Part shown: positions 1 to 5,670 of the stretch, piece by piece | How positions within the stretch are numbered: position 1 is the first letter of the stretch | How the letters are laid out: each line of letters starts with the position of its first letter | Assembly (NCBI GenBank): GCA_026392815.1 | Contig: JAPLBI010000025.1 | Span: 1-6,115, forward strand | Reading direction: 5' to 3' | Source of the DNA: Actinomycetota bacterium | GTDB lineage: Bacteria; Actinomycetota; Actinomycetes; Nanopelagicales; Nanopelagicaceae | DNA: 6,115 nucleotides | The notes under the pieces: model-generated | Told to the model about the DNA's origin: nothing | Database searches by the model: none | Seen by the model: only the letters and a program-made list of their open reading frames with translations | Position numbers and translations under genes: made by a program

Positions 1-453
1 GAGCTAGAGCAGATGCAAGAAACTTTTGGCGCAACCGCGATGCAGGTTGGTACGTGGGCACTTGATGCCGAACGCGTTGCTGCAGGTCGCCCGCGCATTG
101 CCTTTGAAACCGACCATAAATCAATTCCCAATGAGCTTGGTGTACTTAACAAATCAGTACACATGAATAAGGGTTGCTACCGCGGCCAAGAAACTGTTGC
201 GAAGATCTTTAACCTTGGAAACCCACCACGTCGTTTGGTTCTGCTGCATTTAGATGGCAGCCAAGTTGTTATGCCAGCACCAGGTACACCGGTTATGAAT
301 GGTGAAGTACAAGTAGGTTTTCTTGGCACAGTTGCACGCCACTTTGAATTAGGTCCAATCGCTCTGGCAATTGTTAAGCGAAATACGCCGGTTGATGCGC
401 AGTTAACTGTCGAAGGCGTGGCCGCATCCCAACAAGTGATCGTGCCTGCCTAA
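1..453 (+). CDS. ygfZ: YgfZ/GcvT-fold folate-binding protein, C-terminal part (5' truncated by window)
   Basis: This is the C-terminal 150 codons of a YgfZ-family protein; the frame is open to base 1, so the start lies outside the window and the ATG at 13 is internal. YgfZ is a cytoplasmic, tetrahydrofolate-binding relative of the glycine-cleavage T protein that helps maintain or repair Fe-S clusters in enzymes. The diagnostic signature NKGCYRGQETVAK is present, with its cysteine codon at 175-177 (fragment residue 59; this corresponds to the essential Cys of E. coli YgfZ). Before it comes the typical actinobacterial stretch AGRPRIAFETDHKSIPNELG, and after it a beta-rich C-terminal domain (VLLHLDG, then GEVQVGFLGTVARH). 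The TAA stop abuts the ATG of the next short ORF, suggesting coupling. Family assignment is secure; the cellular role is taken from the family. Confidence 0.93.
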   Translation, partial: ELEQMQETFGATAMQVGTWALDAERVAAGRPRIAFETDHKSIPNELGVLNKSVHMNKGCYRGQETVAKIFNLGNPPRRLVLLHLDGSQVVMPAPGTPVMNGEVQVGFLGTVARHFELGPIALAIVKRNTPVDAQLTVEGVAASQQVIVPA

Positions 454-528
454 ATGGCCACGATTGCACAGGGTTTAGTTGTCTTTGCGGCGATGCTCGT
501 GATTATCTGGACCGTTAGCCGCCTGTAG
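454..528 (+). CDS. 24-residue putative single-span membrane microprotein
   Basis: A very short ORF whose ATG directly follows the ygfZ stop (TAA then ATG, no gap). The product is almost entirely hydrophobic (residues about 4-21, with GLVVFAAMLVIIWTV) and ends in S-R-L, so it could be one transmembrane helix with a basic C-terminus. No Shine-Dalgarno sequence is visible in the end of ygfZ, so translation would depend on re-initiation after the ygfZ stop. I do not recognise a family. The case for a real gene is the zero-spacing junction, the coherent hydrophobic profile and a second small membrane ORF just downstream. The case against is that 24 codons is short enough to occur by chance. Confidence 0.4.
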   Translation: MATIAQGLVVFAAMLVIIWTVSRL

Positions 529-534
529 AGGCCG

Positions 535-540
535 TAGGAT
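535..540 (+). promoter_or_regulatory. possible -10 box (TAGGAT) for a leaderless transcript, or weak ribosome site
   Basis: TAGGAT fits the actinobacterial TANNNT -10 pattern and ends 6 bases before the GTG at 547, the spacing expected when transcription starts at the start codon itself. The same bases include AGGA (536-539) with a 7-base gap to the GTG, so they could instead be a ribosome-binding site for coupled translation. The sequence alone does not decide between the two. No clear -35 box is seen. Confidence 0.3.
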
Positions 541-546
541 TACGGC

Positions 547-681
547 GTGGAAATCGTTAGCGCTGTTTTATTGGGTTTAATCTCATTAGCAATTGGCGTT
601 GGCCTTTTAATTTATGGTTTCCGAGGGCGCCGCGAATCTCAAGCACGTGATGCGCGCACATATCGAAGGGGCAGACTCTAA
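547..681 (+). CDS. 44-residue putative small membrane protein with arginine-rich tail
   Basis: A GTG-started ORF of 44 codons between ygfZ and the nitrobindin-like gene. An in-frame TAG at 535-537 excludes an earlier start. Residues about 4-25 form one hydrophobic helix (SAVLLGLISLAIGVGLLIYG). They are followed by a strongly basic tail with eight arginines in the last 19 residues (for example GRRES, then TYRRGRL). By the positive-inside rule this predicts N-outside, C-inside topology. Its TAA abuts the GTG of the next gene, and its 3' end carries that gene's probable ribosome site (665-671), so the pair is likely coupled. No known family is recognised; a role in anchoring or membrane association is possible but not shown. 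Confidence 0.6.
   Translation: MEIVSAVLLGLISLAIGVGLLIYGFRGRRESQARDARTYRRGRL
665..671 (+). promoter_or_regulatory. ribosome-binding site for the nitrobindin-like gene
   Basis: GAAGGGG lies 10 bases before the GTG at 682, inside the coding end of the 44-codon ORF. It supports the GTG as the true start of the next gene. Confidence 0.5.
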
Positions 682-1182
682 GTGGCTTTTACTATTCCAG
701 AAGGTCTGCATCCAGATTTAAATCCACTTGCCTGGATGGTTGGCACCTGGCGCGGTAAAGGCCGCGGGGAATACCCAAATATTGAAAGCTTTGAATACGC
801 ACACGAGGTTGTCTTTAATCATGATGGACGCCCATTTCTAAACTATTACTCACGTTCTTGGATCATCGACGCCGAAGGCGAAATCATTCGCCCGGCGGGA
901 TCAGAAACTGGCTTCTGGCGCGTTAAGCCAAACAATGTTTTAGAAGTTTTGATTTCACATAACACCGGAATCACTGAAGGTTGGGTCGGACAGTTTGATG
1001 GTCCAAAGATTCAGCTAGTTCTTGATCAAGGTTATTCGGCGCCATCGGCCAAGATTGTTACAGCGGGTGTGCGTTTATATGGTCTTGTTGCGGGCGAGCT
1101 GTTCTTCGCTTACGACATGGCAGCCGAAGGACAAGAACTTCAGGCTCATATCTGGTCTTCGCTAGAACGTCAGACCGAGTAA
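682..1182 (+). CDS. nitrobindin-like (THAP4/DUF1794) beta-barrel haem-binding protein
   Basis: A 166-residue protein of the nitrobindin-like family, small cytoplasmic fatty-acid-binding-protein-like barrels. Characterised members bind ferric haem and NO or react with peroxynitrite. Visible hallmarks are the N-terminal GTWRGKGRGEYPNI (residues 21-34), EYAHEVVF followed by GRPFLNY, SETGFWRV and SHNTGITEGWVG. The C-terminal LQAHIWSSLERQ places H156 where the haem-ligating histidine sits in Rv2717c and plant nitrobindin. The length matches Rv2717c (about 164 residues), with no sign of deletion. The GTG start abuts the upstream stop and has a GAAGGGG site 10 bases before it. Sitting next to ygfZ suggests a shared theme of redox or haem/Fe-S protection; this is an inference from context. 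Confidence 0.9.
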   Translation: MAFTIPEGLHPDLNPLAWMVGTWRGKGRGEYPNIESFEYAHEVVFNHDGRPFLNYYSRSWIIDAEGEIIRPAGSETGFWRVKPNNVLEVLISHNTGITEGWVGQFDGPKIQLVLDQGYSAPSAKIVTAGVRLYGLVAGELFFAYDMAAEGQELQAHIWSSLERQTE

Positions 1183-1195
1183 ACGGTAAATAAAT

Positions 1196-2119
1196 ATGTT
1201 TAACGACGCGGTCTTAGCCGAATACGTTCGTGATGGATTTGTAGAGTCCGAACACCGCGGATTCTTGGCGATGTTAAATTCTGATGGTTCACTCTTTAAA
1301 TCATTGGGCGATATTGATACCCAAATATTTCCGCGTTCTACCGTTAAATGCGCACAAGCATCAGCGATGGTGCGCCATGGTCTGCAGTTAGAACCACGTT
1401 TATTGGCACTTGCCGCATCTAGCCATTCAGGCGCTGCAATGCATATCGATGGTGCCCGCGAAATCTTGGCCAGCGTTGGACTAGGTGAAAACGCACTGCA
1501 ATGTGCGCTAGATCGCCCACTTGGAGAAAATGAACGTCGCGCATGGGGAGATAACCCACCAACACGAATTGCCATGAACTGCAGCGGAAAACATGCGGCT
1601 ATGTTGGCAACTTGTGTGAAAAACGGTTGGCCTATTGAAAGTTATTTAGAACAATCTCATCCGCTGCAGGTTGCGATCAAGGAAGAACTTGAAAAGTTAG
1701 CCGGTGAGAGTATTTCCTTTACTTCAACCGATGGCTGCGGTGCACCGCTATTTATGCTTTCAGTAATTGGTTTAGCTCGCGCAATCCGTGCAATAACTAT
1801 TTCAATTGATCCAATCCATCAAGATGTTATGGATGCAGCTCGCAAATTCCCTGAAATGATTGGTGGGACAGGTCGCCACAACACCGAGATGATGCAACAG
1901 GTACCTGGCTTATTTATGAAAGATGGCGCAGAGGCGGTCAATGTTTGCTCACTTGCCGATGGCCGCACCTTTGTATTTAAAGTAAGCGATGGCTCACTTC
2001 GTGCATTTCGCACGATCGTTCATGCCTGCTTAAATGAATTTGGAATCGATACACCGCTAACCCCAGAAAAAGTCATGGGTGGCCCGCGTGCAATCGGCAC
2101 CATTCGCGCGACCATTTAG
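1196..2119 (+). CDS. L-asparaginase II family (PF06089, Rhizobium etli ReAV type)
   Basis: A 307-residue cytoplasmic asparaginase of the class that hydrolyses L-asparagine to aspartate and ammonia and is unrelated to E. coli AnsA/AnsB. The N-terminus shows the family block VRDGFVESEHRG. Active-site elements resemble those I recall for R. etli ReAV: a Ser-x-x-Lys pair S48/K51 in FPRSTVK, S78 in SHSG, C129 and K132 in NCSGKH, D179/C181 in STDGCGAP, then IGGTGRHNTEMM (222-233) and K262 in FKVSDG. C129, K132 and C181 correspond to the residues that hold zinc in ReAV. An in-frame TAA at 1187-1189 makes the ATG at 1196 the only early start. The ribosome site is weak. It follows the nitrobindin-like gene by 13 bases and is probably co-transcribed. 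The end looks complete. Confidence 0.92.
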   Translation: MFNDAVLAEYVRDGFVESEHRGFLAMLNSDGSLFKSLGDIDTQIFPRSTVKCAQASAMVRHGLQLEPRLLALAASSHSGAAMHIDGAREILASVGLGENALQCALDRPLGENERRAWGDNPPTRIAMNCSGKHAAMLATCVKNGWPIESYLEQSHPLQVAIKEELEKLAGESISFTSTDGCGAPLFMLSVIGLARAIRAITISIDPIHQDVMDAARKFPEMIGGTGRHNTEMMQQVPGLFMKDGAEAVNVCSLADGRTFVFKVSDGSLRAFRTIVHACLNEFGIDTPLTPEKVMGGPRAIGTIRATI

Positions 2120-2139
2120 CAGCGTTGATTAATTGGGCG

Positions 2140-2151
2140 TACCCTTAGGGA
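2140..2151 (+). promoter_or_regulatory. putative mshA promoter -10 (TACCCT), leaderless geometry
   Basis: TACCCT (2140-2145) fits TANNNT and ends 6 bases before the mshA ATG, so the transcript could begin at the start codon. The intervening TAGGGA resembles a ribosome site but touches the ATG, too close to act as one. No convincing -35 is present. The box lies in the 32-base gap after the asparaginase gene and would give mshA its own start within a longer unit. Confidence 0.35.
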
Positions 2152-3411
2152 ATGCAACGCCGCGTAGCCATGTTGATGGTGCACACCTGTCCGCTTGAAC
2201 AAGCGGGTATTGGTGATGCCGGTGGCATGAATATTTATGTGGCTGAAAGCGCGGCTCGTATGGCGGCGCAAGGTGTGGAAGTAGATATTTTCACACGCCG
2301 CGATCACTTAGACCTTCCAGAAGTAGATGAACTTTCTCCTGGCGTAAATGTCCATCACTTAGATGCCGGCCATGATCTTCATTTAACTAAAGAGCAAGTG
2401 CCACAACACTTTGCTGAACTCAGCGCTGAATTTAAAAAGGCGCTCTCTGGCGATCGTCACTACGACCTGATCCATTCGCATTACTGGTTATCTGGAAAAG
2501 TTGCGATGCGAGTCGCTAAAGATTTAAAGATGCAGTTGGTGCACACAATGCACACCATGGCGCGCGTTAAGAATTTAAATCTCGCCGAAGGTGAAACCCC
2601 TGAACCAATGATCCGCGTGCAAGGTGAAACGCAGATCGTTGCGGCAGCAAATGCGTTGACTGCTAATACCGATGCGGAAGCAGCCAGCCTGGTTTCGCTA
2701 TATGAAGCTTGCCCTGACATCGTTCACGTGGTTACGCCAGGTGTTGATCTATATAACTTCACTCCGGGTGCGGGTCGTCAAGCCGCTCGTAAAGTTTTAG
2801 GTATTGATGCCGATGCCCATGTAATAACTTTTGTTGGGCGTATCCAGCCACATAAAGGCCCTGAACTATTAATCCGCGCTACCTCTGAGATGCTTTTGCA
2901 TTCCCCACAGCTGCGCCCAAAGCTTCGCGTTTACATCGTTGGCGGGGCATCTGGTGCAAATGGCAGTGAAGTAGAACGTCTAAAAGAACTCGTTACCTGG
3001 CTTGGTATTGATGATGTTGTGAAGTTTAATCCACCAGTGCCACGCGCTGAACTTGCTAACTGGTATCGCGCCGCTGATTTAGTTTGTGTTCCAAGTTACT
3101 CTGAAAGTTTTGGACTCGTTGCACTTGAAGCACAAGCTTGTGGCACACCAGTTGTAGCAACTGCAGTTGGTGGGCTTCGTACCGCAGTTGCCGACGGTAT
3201 CTCTGGCGTACTTGTAGATGGCCACGATCCACGCGCTTGGTCATCTGTTTTAGCGCGTTTACTGCAAGAACCACAGCGTCGCGTACTGCTTTCTATGGGC
3301 GCGATTGAACATGCATCTCACTTCGGCTGGGATGCAACCGCCCGCGGCACTTTAGATATTTACGATCAAGTTATCTCTGATGCAGCTCGCTCTGCCAAGT
3401 CGATCGGTTAA
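2152..3411 (+). CDS. mshA: D-inositol-3-phosphate glycosyltransferase (mycothiol biosynthesis)
   Basis: A 419-residue GT4-family, GT-B-fold enzyme that transfers GlcNAc from UDP-GlcNAc to 1D-myo-inositol 3-phosphate, the first committed step of mycothiol synthesis. The length matches Corynebacterium glutamicum MshA (about 418). The N-terminal domain has the MshA signature HTCPLEQAGIGDAGGMN (residues 11-27), the SHYWLSGK motif and LVHTMHTMARVKN. The C-terminal nucleotide-sugar domain has FVGRIQPHKGPELL with R230 and K235, which contact the diphosphate in the family, then PSYSESFGLVALEAQACGTP with the retaining-GT E-x7-E pair E318/E326. Start choice rests on the good family N-terminus and the -10 box just upstream. 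The gene ends with tandem stops (TAA TAG), the second sharing its G with the next gene's GTG. It is followed by a YbjN gene and gpmA, a conserved actinobacterial order. Confidence 0.96.
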   Translation: MQRRVAMLMVHTCPLEQAGIGDAGGMNIYVAESAARMAAQGVEVDIFTRRDHLDLPEVDELSPGVNVHHLDAGHDLHLTKEQVPQHFAELSAEFKKALSGDRHYDLIHSHYWLSGKVAMRVAKDLKMQLVHTMHTMARVKNLNLAEGETPEPMIRVQGETQIVAAANALTANTDAEAASLVSLYEACPDIVHVVTPGVDLYNFTPGAGRQAARKVLGIDADAHVITFVGRIQPHKGPELLIRATSEMLLHSPQLRPKLRVYIVGGASGANGSEVERLKELVTWLGIDDVVKFNPPVPRAELANWYRAADLVCVPSYSESFGLVALEAQACGTPVVATAVGGLRTAVADGISGVLVDGHDPRAWSSVLARLLQEPQRRVLLSMGAIEHASHFGWDATARGTLDIYDQVISDAARSAKSIG

Positions 3412-3413
3412 TA

Positions 3414-3896
3414 GTGGCTGCTATTGATCCACGGATTGTTATCGAAGAATTTCTTGATTCGCACGATCTCGAATTCGATCAGAAAGATGCCAATACCTTC
3501 CTGATTACTTTGCCAGGTGAGAAGAAGTTGCAGACTCACTGTGCGCTAATTGTTGGCGATCACTCATTAAGCATCAACGCATTTGTGATTCGCAAACCTG
3601 ATGATAACGAGGCGGCAGTTCATGCCTGGTGTATGGCAAAGAATGCAGGGATGTACGGAATCGCATTTGCCACAAATGAGCTTGGCGATATCTTCTTAGT
3701 TGGGCGATTACCACTAGGCGCAGTAACCGATCGCGAGATTGATCGTTTAGTTGGCGCAGTGCTGCAATATTCAGATTCATCATTTAATCCACTACTGGAA
3801 CTTGGCTTTGCGACTGCCATCCACCGTGAATGGGCATGGCGAGTAAATCGCGGTGAATCACTGGCAAATCTCGACGCCTTTAAGCATCTGATTTAA
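3414..3896 (+). CDS. YbjN-domain protein (Rv0487-like)
   Basis: A 160-residue soluble protein with the YbjN fold, a type III secretion chaperone-like alpha/beta domain; its biochemical function is unknown. Recognisable blocks are [16 protein letters not shown] (about residues 28-43), [55 protein letters not shown] and the C-terminal [13 protein letters not shown]. These align along their length with what I recall of M. tuberculosis Rv0487, which also directly follows mshA. The GTG start is 2 bases after the mshA stop and has no clear purine-rich ribosome site, so translation is probably coupled to mshA. The persistent link with mshA suggests a role connected to mycothiol or to MshA itself, but this is only contextual. 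Confidence 0.9.
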   Translation: MAAIDPRIVIEEFLDSHDLEFDQKDANTFLITLPGEKKLQTHCALIVGDHSLSINAFVIRKPDDNEAAVHAWCMAKNAGMYGIAFATNELGDIFLVGRLPLGAVTDREIDRLVGAVLQYSDSSFNPLLELGFATAIHREWAWRVNRGESLANLDAFKHLI

Positions 3897-3909
3897 ATAT
3901 TTGCACGCA

Positions 3910-3932
3910 ACATGGCAAGATAAGCGCCATGT
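3910..3932 (+). promoter_or_regulatory. 7-bp inverted repeat burying the gpmA start codon
   Basis: ACATGGC (3910-3916) and GCCATGT (3926-3932) are perfect reverse complements separated by 9 bases; the gpmA ATG (3929-3931) lies in the right arm. In a readthrough mRNA from mshA this could fold and hide the start; in DNA it could be an operator. The loop holds the -10-like CAAGAT (3916-3921), 7 bases before the ATG, so a leaderless transcript would escape the hairpin. This is a structural prediction only. Confidence 0.35.
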
Positions 3933-4678
3933 CGAACTACGAATTAATCCTGCTGCGCCACGGTGAATCCGAATGGAATGCCAAGAATCTCTTCACCGGT
4001 TGGGTAGATGTTCGTTTATCTGCAGCAGGTGAAGCCGAAGCAGCACGTGGCGGAAAGCTATTGGCAGAGCGCAACCTTCTGCCTGATGTAGTTCACACAT
4101 CTCTTCTACGCCGCGCGATCCATACTTCACAGCTGGCGCTTGATGCATGTGATCGCCACTGGATTCCGGTTCGTCGTTCTTGGCGTTTAAATGAACGCCA
4201 CTACGGCGCTCTGCAAGGCAAGGATAAGAAAGAAACTCTCGCTAAATACGGTGAAGAACAATTCAAGTTATGGCGCCGTTCTTACGATACGCCGCCTCCC
4301 GCAATTGAAGCGAATGATCCGTATAGCCAAGCAAACGATGCGCGTTATGCAGATTTAGGTTCAGATTTGCCTGCCACAGAATGCCTAAAAGATGTAGTCA
4401 CGCGCATGATGCCTTACTGGCAAGAATCTATCGTTCCCGATCTAAAGGCTGGAAAGCGCGTACTTGTCACAGCGCACGGTAATTCACTACGCGCACTAGT
4501 GATGCACCTAGATGGAATTTCGCAATCAGATATTGCTGAACTAAATATTCCTACCGGAATTCCACTTCTTTATAACTTAGATGCAGACTTTAAGCCCGTT
4601 AAAAAAGGCGGAGAGTATCTAGATCCAGATGCTGCGAAGGCTGCTATTGAAGCGGTTGCGAATCAGGGGAAGAAGTAG
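3929..4678 (+). CDS. gpmA: 2,3-bisphosphoglycerate-dependent phosphoglycerate mutase
   Basis: A 249-residue cytoplasmic dPGM that interconverts 3- and 2-phosphoglycerate in glycolysis/gluconeogenesis through a phosphohistidine. Catalytic elements are in canonical positions: [10 protein letters not shown] with phospho-acceptor H11, [21 protein letters not shown] with R62, [15 protein letters not shown] with the acid E89, and [11 protein letters not shown] with the second histidine H183. The C-terminus (AVANQGKK) is typical of the family, so the protein is full length. There is no good ribosome site before the ATG; the start sits in an inverted repeat (3910-3932). It lies 32 bases after the YbjN gene, and its last 35 bp overlap the oppositely oriented lipoprotein gene. 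In M. tuberculosis gpm1 is followed by senX3-regX3; here it is not. Confidence 0.96.
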   Translation: MSNYELILLRHGESEWNAKNLFTGWVDVRLSAAGEAEAARGGKLLAERNLLPDVVHTSLLRRAIHTSQLALDACDRHWIPVRRSWRLNERHYGALQGKDKKETLAKYGEEQFKLWRRSYDTPPPAIEANDPYSQANDARYADLGSDLPATECLKDVVTRMMPYWQESIVPDLKAGKRVLVTAHGNSLRALVMHLDGISQSDIAELNIPTGIPLLYNLDADFKPVKKGGEYLDPDAAKAAIEAVANQGKK

Positions 4679-5180
4679 GCGCTGGCGTAGCAGCACCTGA
4701 AGTTACGTTTTTATAGTCATCACGCTTGTCGCGAATGATTACTTCTGCCGTTACGTAACCAGCGCGAGCAAAGCCAAGAGATAACTTGACGTGGCGACCT
4801 GCAACAGGTGAAACACCATAGAAGACCGCTTTAGCGTTTGCGGTATCGCCTTCAAAACGAATCGGTTGATTCTTCTTTAGCGCGCTCTCGCCAGTTAAAA
4901 CCGCTTGGTTTGAACCAACAGCAATTCCAAGCAACTTATCTTCAACATCGCCTTGGTTAACGATTGTTCCAACTAGAACTGCATCGCCTGTTTCAGTTGC
5001 AACTAATAGCAAGTTCAGTACTTCAATATCAACGCCATTATCTTTGAGCGAGAGCTCAACACCATCTGTTACTTGCTTAATCATGCGAGTTGGCGCATCT
5101 TGTCCTGGCCCACATGCAGTAAGTGTTAGCGCAAGAGAAATAGCAATAAGTGATGTAAGTGCTTTTTTAGTGCGAGGCAT
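4644..5180 (-). CDS. lpqE: LpqE-like lipoprotein
   Basis: A 178-residue probable lipoprotein. The N-terminus (MPRTKK, then a hydrophobic run) ends in the lipobox L20-T-A-C23, giving an acylated Cys and an extracytoplasmic mature domain of about 156 residues. That domain is beta-rich ([16 protein letters not shown], then [20 protein letters not shown]), resembling what I recall of M. tuberculosis LpqE, and ends in a low-complexity Ala/Pro/Ser/Thr tail. LpqE has no settled function. In mycobacteria lpqE is likewise divergent from carD, which strengthens the call. I chose the ATG at 5180 because it gives a standard signal peptide; the ATG at 5189 would add M-C-L. A GAGAAT box 7 bases before the chosen start could serve a leaderless transcript. 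The stop lies inside gpmA (35-bp tail-to-tail overlap). Confidence 0.8.
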   Translation of the reverse strand: MPRTKKALTSLIAISLALTLTACGPGQDAPTRMIKQVTDGVELSLKDNGVDIEVLNLLLVATETGDAVLVGTIVNQGDVEDKLLGIAVGSNQAVLTGESALKKNQPIRFEGDTANAKAVFYGVSPVAGRHVKLSLGFARAGYVTAEVIIRDKRDDYKNVTSGAATPAPTSSPDSQPLQ

Positions 5181-5231
5181 AAGGCACATTCTCTCATGCG
5201 TTTTAACGGGATATTCCCCTTATGCAATTTA

Positions 5232-5266
5232 GCCTTAATAAATGGGGTTTTCTGCCTTAGAAATGG
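5232..5266. repeat. imperfect 13-14 bp direct repeat upstream of carD
   Basis: GCCTTAATAAATGG (5232-5245) and GCCTTAGAAATGG (5254-5266) share GCCTTA and AAATGG with one small difference between. Their starts are 22 bp apart, about two helical turns, so a protein could bind both on one DNA face. They lie immediately before the probable carD -10 and within the lpqE/carD divergent region. Confidence 0.4.
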
Positions 5267-5267
5267 C

Positions 5268-5276
5268 TGGTAGAAT
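5268..5276 (+). promoter_or_regulatory. extended -10 promoter of carD (TGGTAGAAT)
   Basis: TGG followed directly by TAGAAT matches an extended -10 (TGnTANNNT). The expected start point is about 5283, giving a short leader of roughly 18 bases that contains the ribosome site at 5291. No clear -35 is seen, as is usual for extended -10 promoters. Confidence 0.55.
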
Positions 5277-5290
5277 TGGTCGTCTAGCGA

Positions 5291-5294
5291 AGGG
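5291..5294 (+). promoter_or_regulatory. carD ribosome-binding site
   Basis: AGGG, within GCGAAGGG, lies 6 bases before the ATG at 5301. It is the best-spaced Shine-Dalgarno in the window and fixes the carD start. Confidence 0.65.
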
Positions 5295-5300
5295 CAACAC

Positions 5301-5654
5301 ATGACATTTAAGGTCGGCGAAACCGTTGTTTATCCCCATCACGGAGCAGCTCTTATCGAAGCCGCCGGCCTTGATCGCGTATTTAATGTACTTCGTCAGC
5401 CTTACACCGAAGAGCCAACAAACTGGTCACGTCGTTACAAGGCAAACCTCGAAAAACTTGCATCAGGAGATGTCATTAAGGTCGCAGAAGTTGTGCGCGA
5501 TCTTTACCGTCGCGATCTCGATCGTGGACTCTCTGCTGGTGAAAAGCGCATGCTCGCCAAGGCGAAGCAGATCCTTATCTCTGAGCTAGCTCTTGCTGAG
5601 CGCACAGATGAAGAAAAGGCTGCAGTTCTCCTTGACGAGGTTCTCGCTTCTTAA
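5301..5654 (+). CDS. carD: CarD-family RNA polymerase regulator with a large internal deletion in its RNAP-interacting domain
   Basis: CarD normally binds the RNA polymerase beta subunit through an N-terminal Tudor-like domain and stabilises the open promoter complex through a C-terminal helical DNA-binding domain. This protein has 117 residues against about 160 for the family. Residues 1-21 ([19 protein letters not shown]) match the family start. Residue 23 onward ([20 protein letters not shown]) matches M. tuberculosis CarD from about G66. About 43 residues (Mtb 22/23 to 64/65) are therefore absent in frame, including the counterparts of R25 and R47 that contact the polymerase. The C-terminal domain is intact: W42 and K47 correspond to Mtb W85 and K90, followed by [12 protein letters not shown] and [13 protein letters not shown]. 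The junction is near 5361-5369. Start, ribosome site and promoter look normal, and ispD follows in its usual place. It could be a real variant, a deletion allele or an assembly error. Confidence 0.9.
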   Translation: MTFKVGETVVYPHHGAALIEAAGLDRVFNVLRQPYTEEPTNWSRRYKANLEKLASGDVIKVAEVVRDLYRRDLDRGLSAGEKRMLAKAKQILISELALAERTDEEKAAVLLDEVLAS

Positions 5655-5670
5655 GTAACAAACTCTTCTC

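Noticed and set aside
1162..1575. Long minus-strand ORF (137 codons) opposite the asparaginase gene
   Set aside because: It lies fully antisense to a well-conserved gene, the translation is Ser/Arg/Pro/Ala-rich with no recognisable motif, and it has no ribosome site; it is a shadow frame.
2142..2150. CCCTTAGGG palindrome at the mshA -10
   Set aside because: Only 4-bp arms around one base; too short to support an operator without conservation data.
4640..4720. Bidirectional terminator between gpmA and the lipoprotein gene
   Set aside because: The genes overlap and I find no GC stem with a T-run here; no terminator can be supported.
5181..5189. Upstream ATG (5189) as lipoprotein start
   Set aside because: It would put M-C-L before the MPRTKK signal-peptide start; the ATG at 5180 gives a standard n-region and lipobox. 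It is not fully excluded.
5208..5218. GGGATATTCCC dyad in the lpqE/carD spacer
   Set aside because: 4-bp arms with a 3-base centre occur easily by chance, and its position relative to either promoter is not informative.
5326..5589. 87-codon + strand ORF inside carD in another frame
   Set aside because: It overlaps the conserved CarD coding frame, shows no family similarity and has no start signals. I also considered it as a remnant of the missing CarD block, but the translation does not resemble it.
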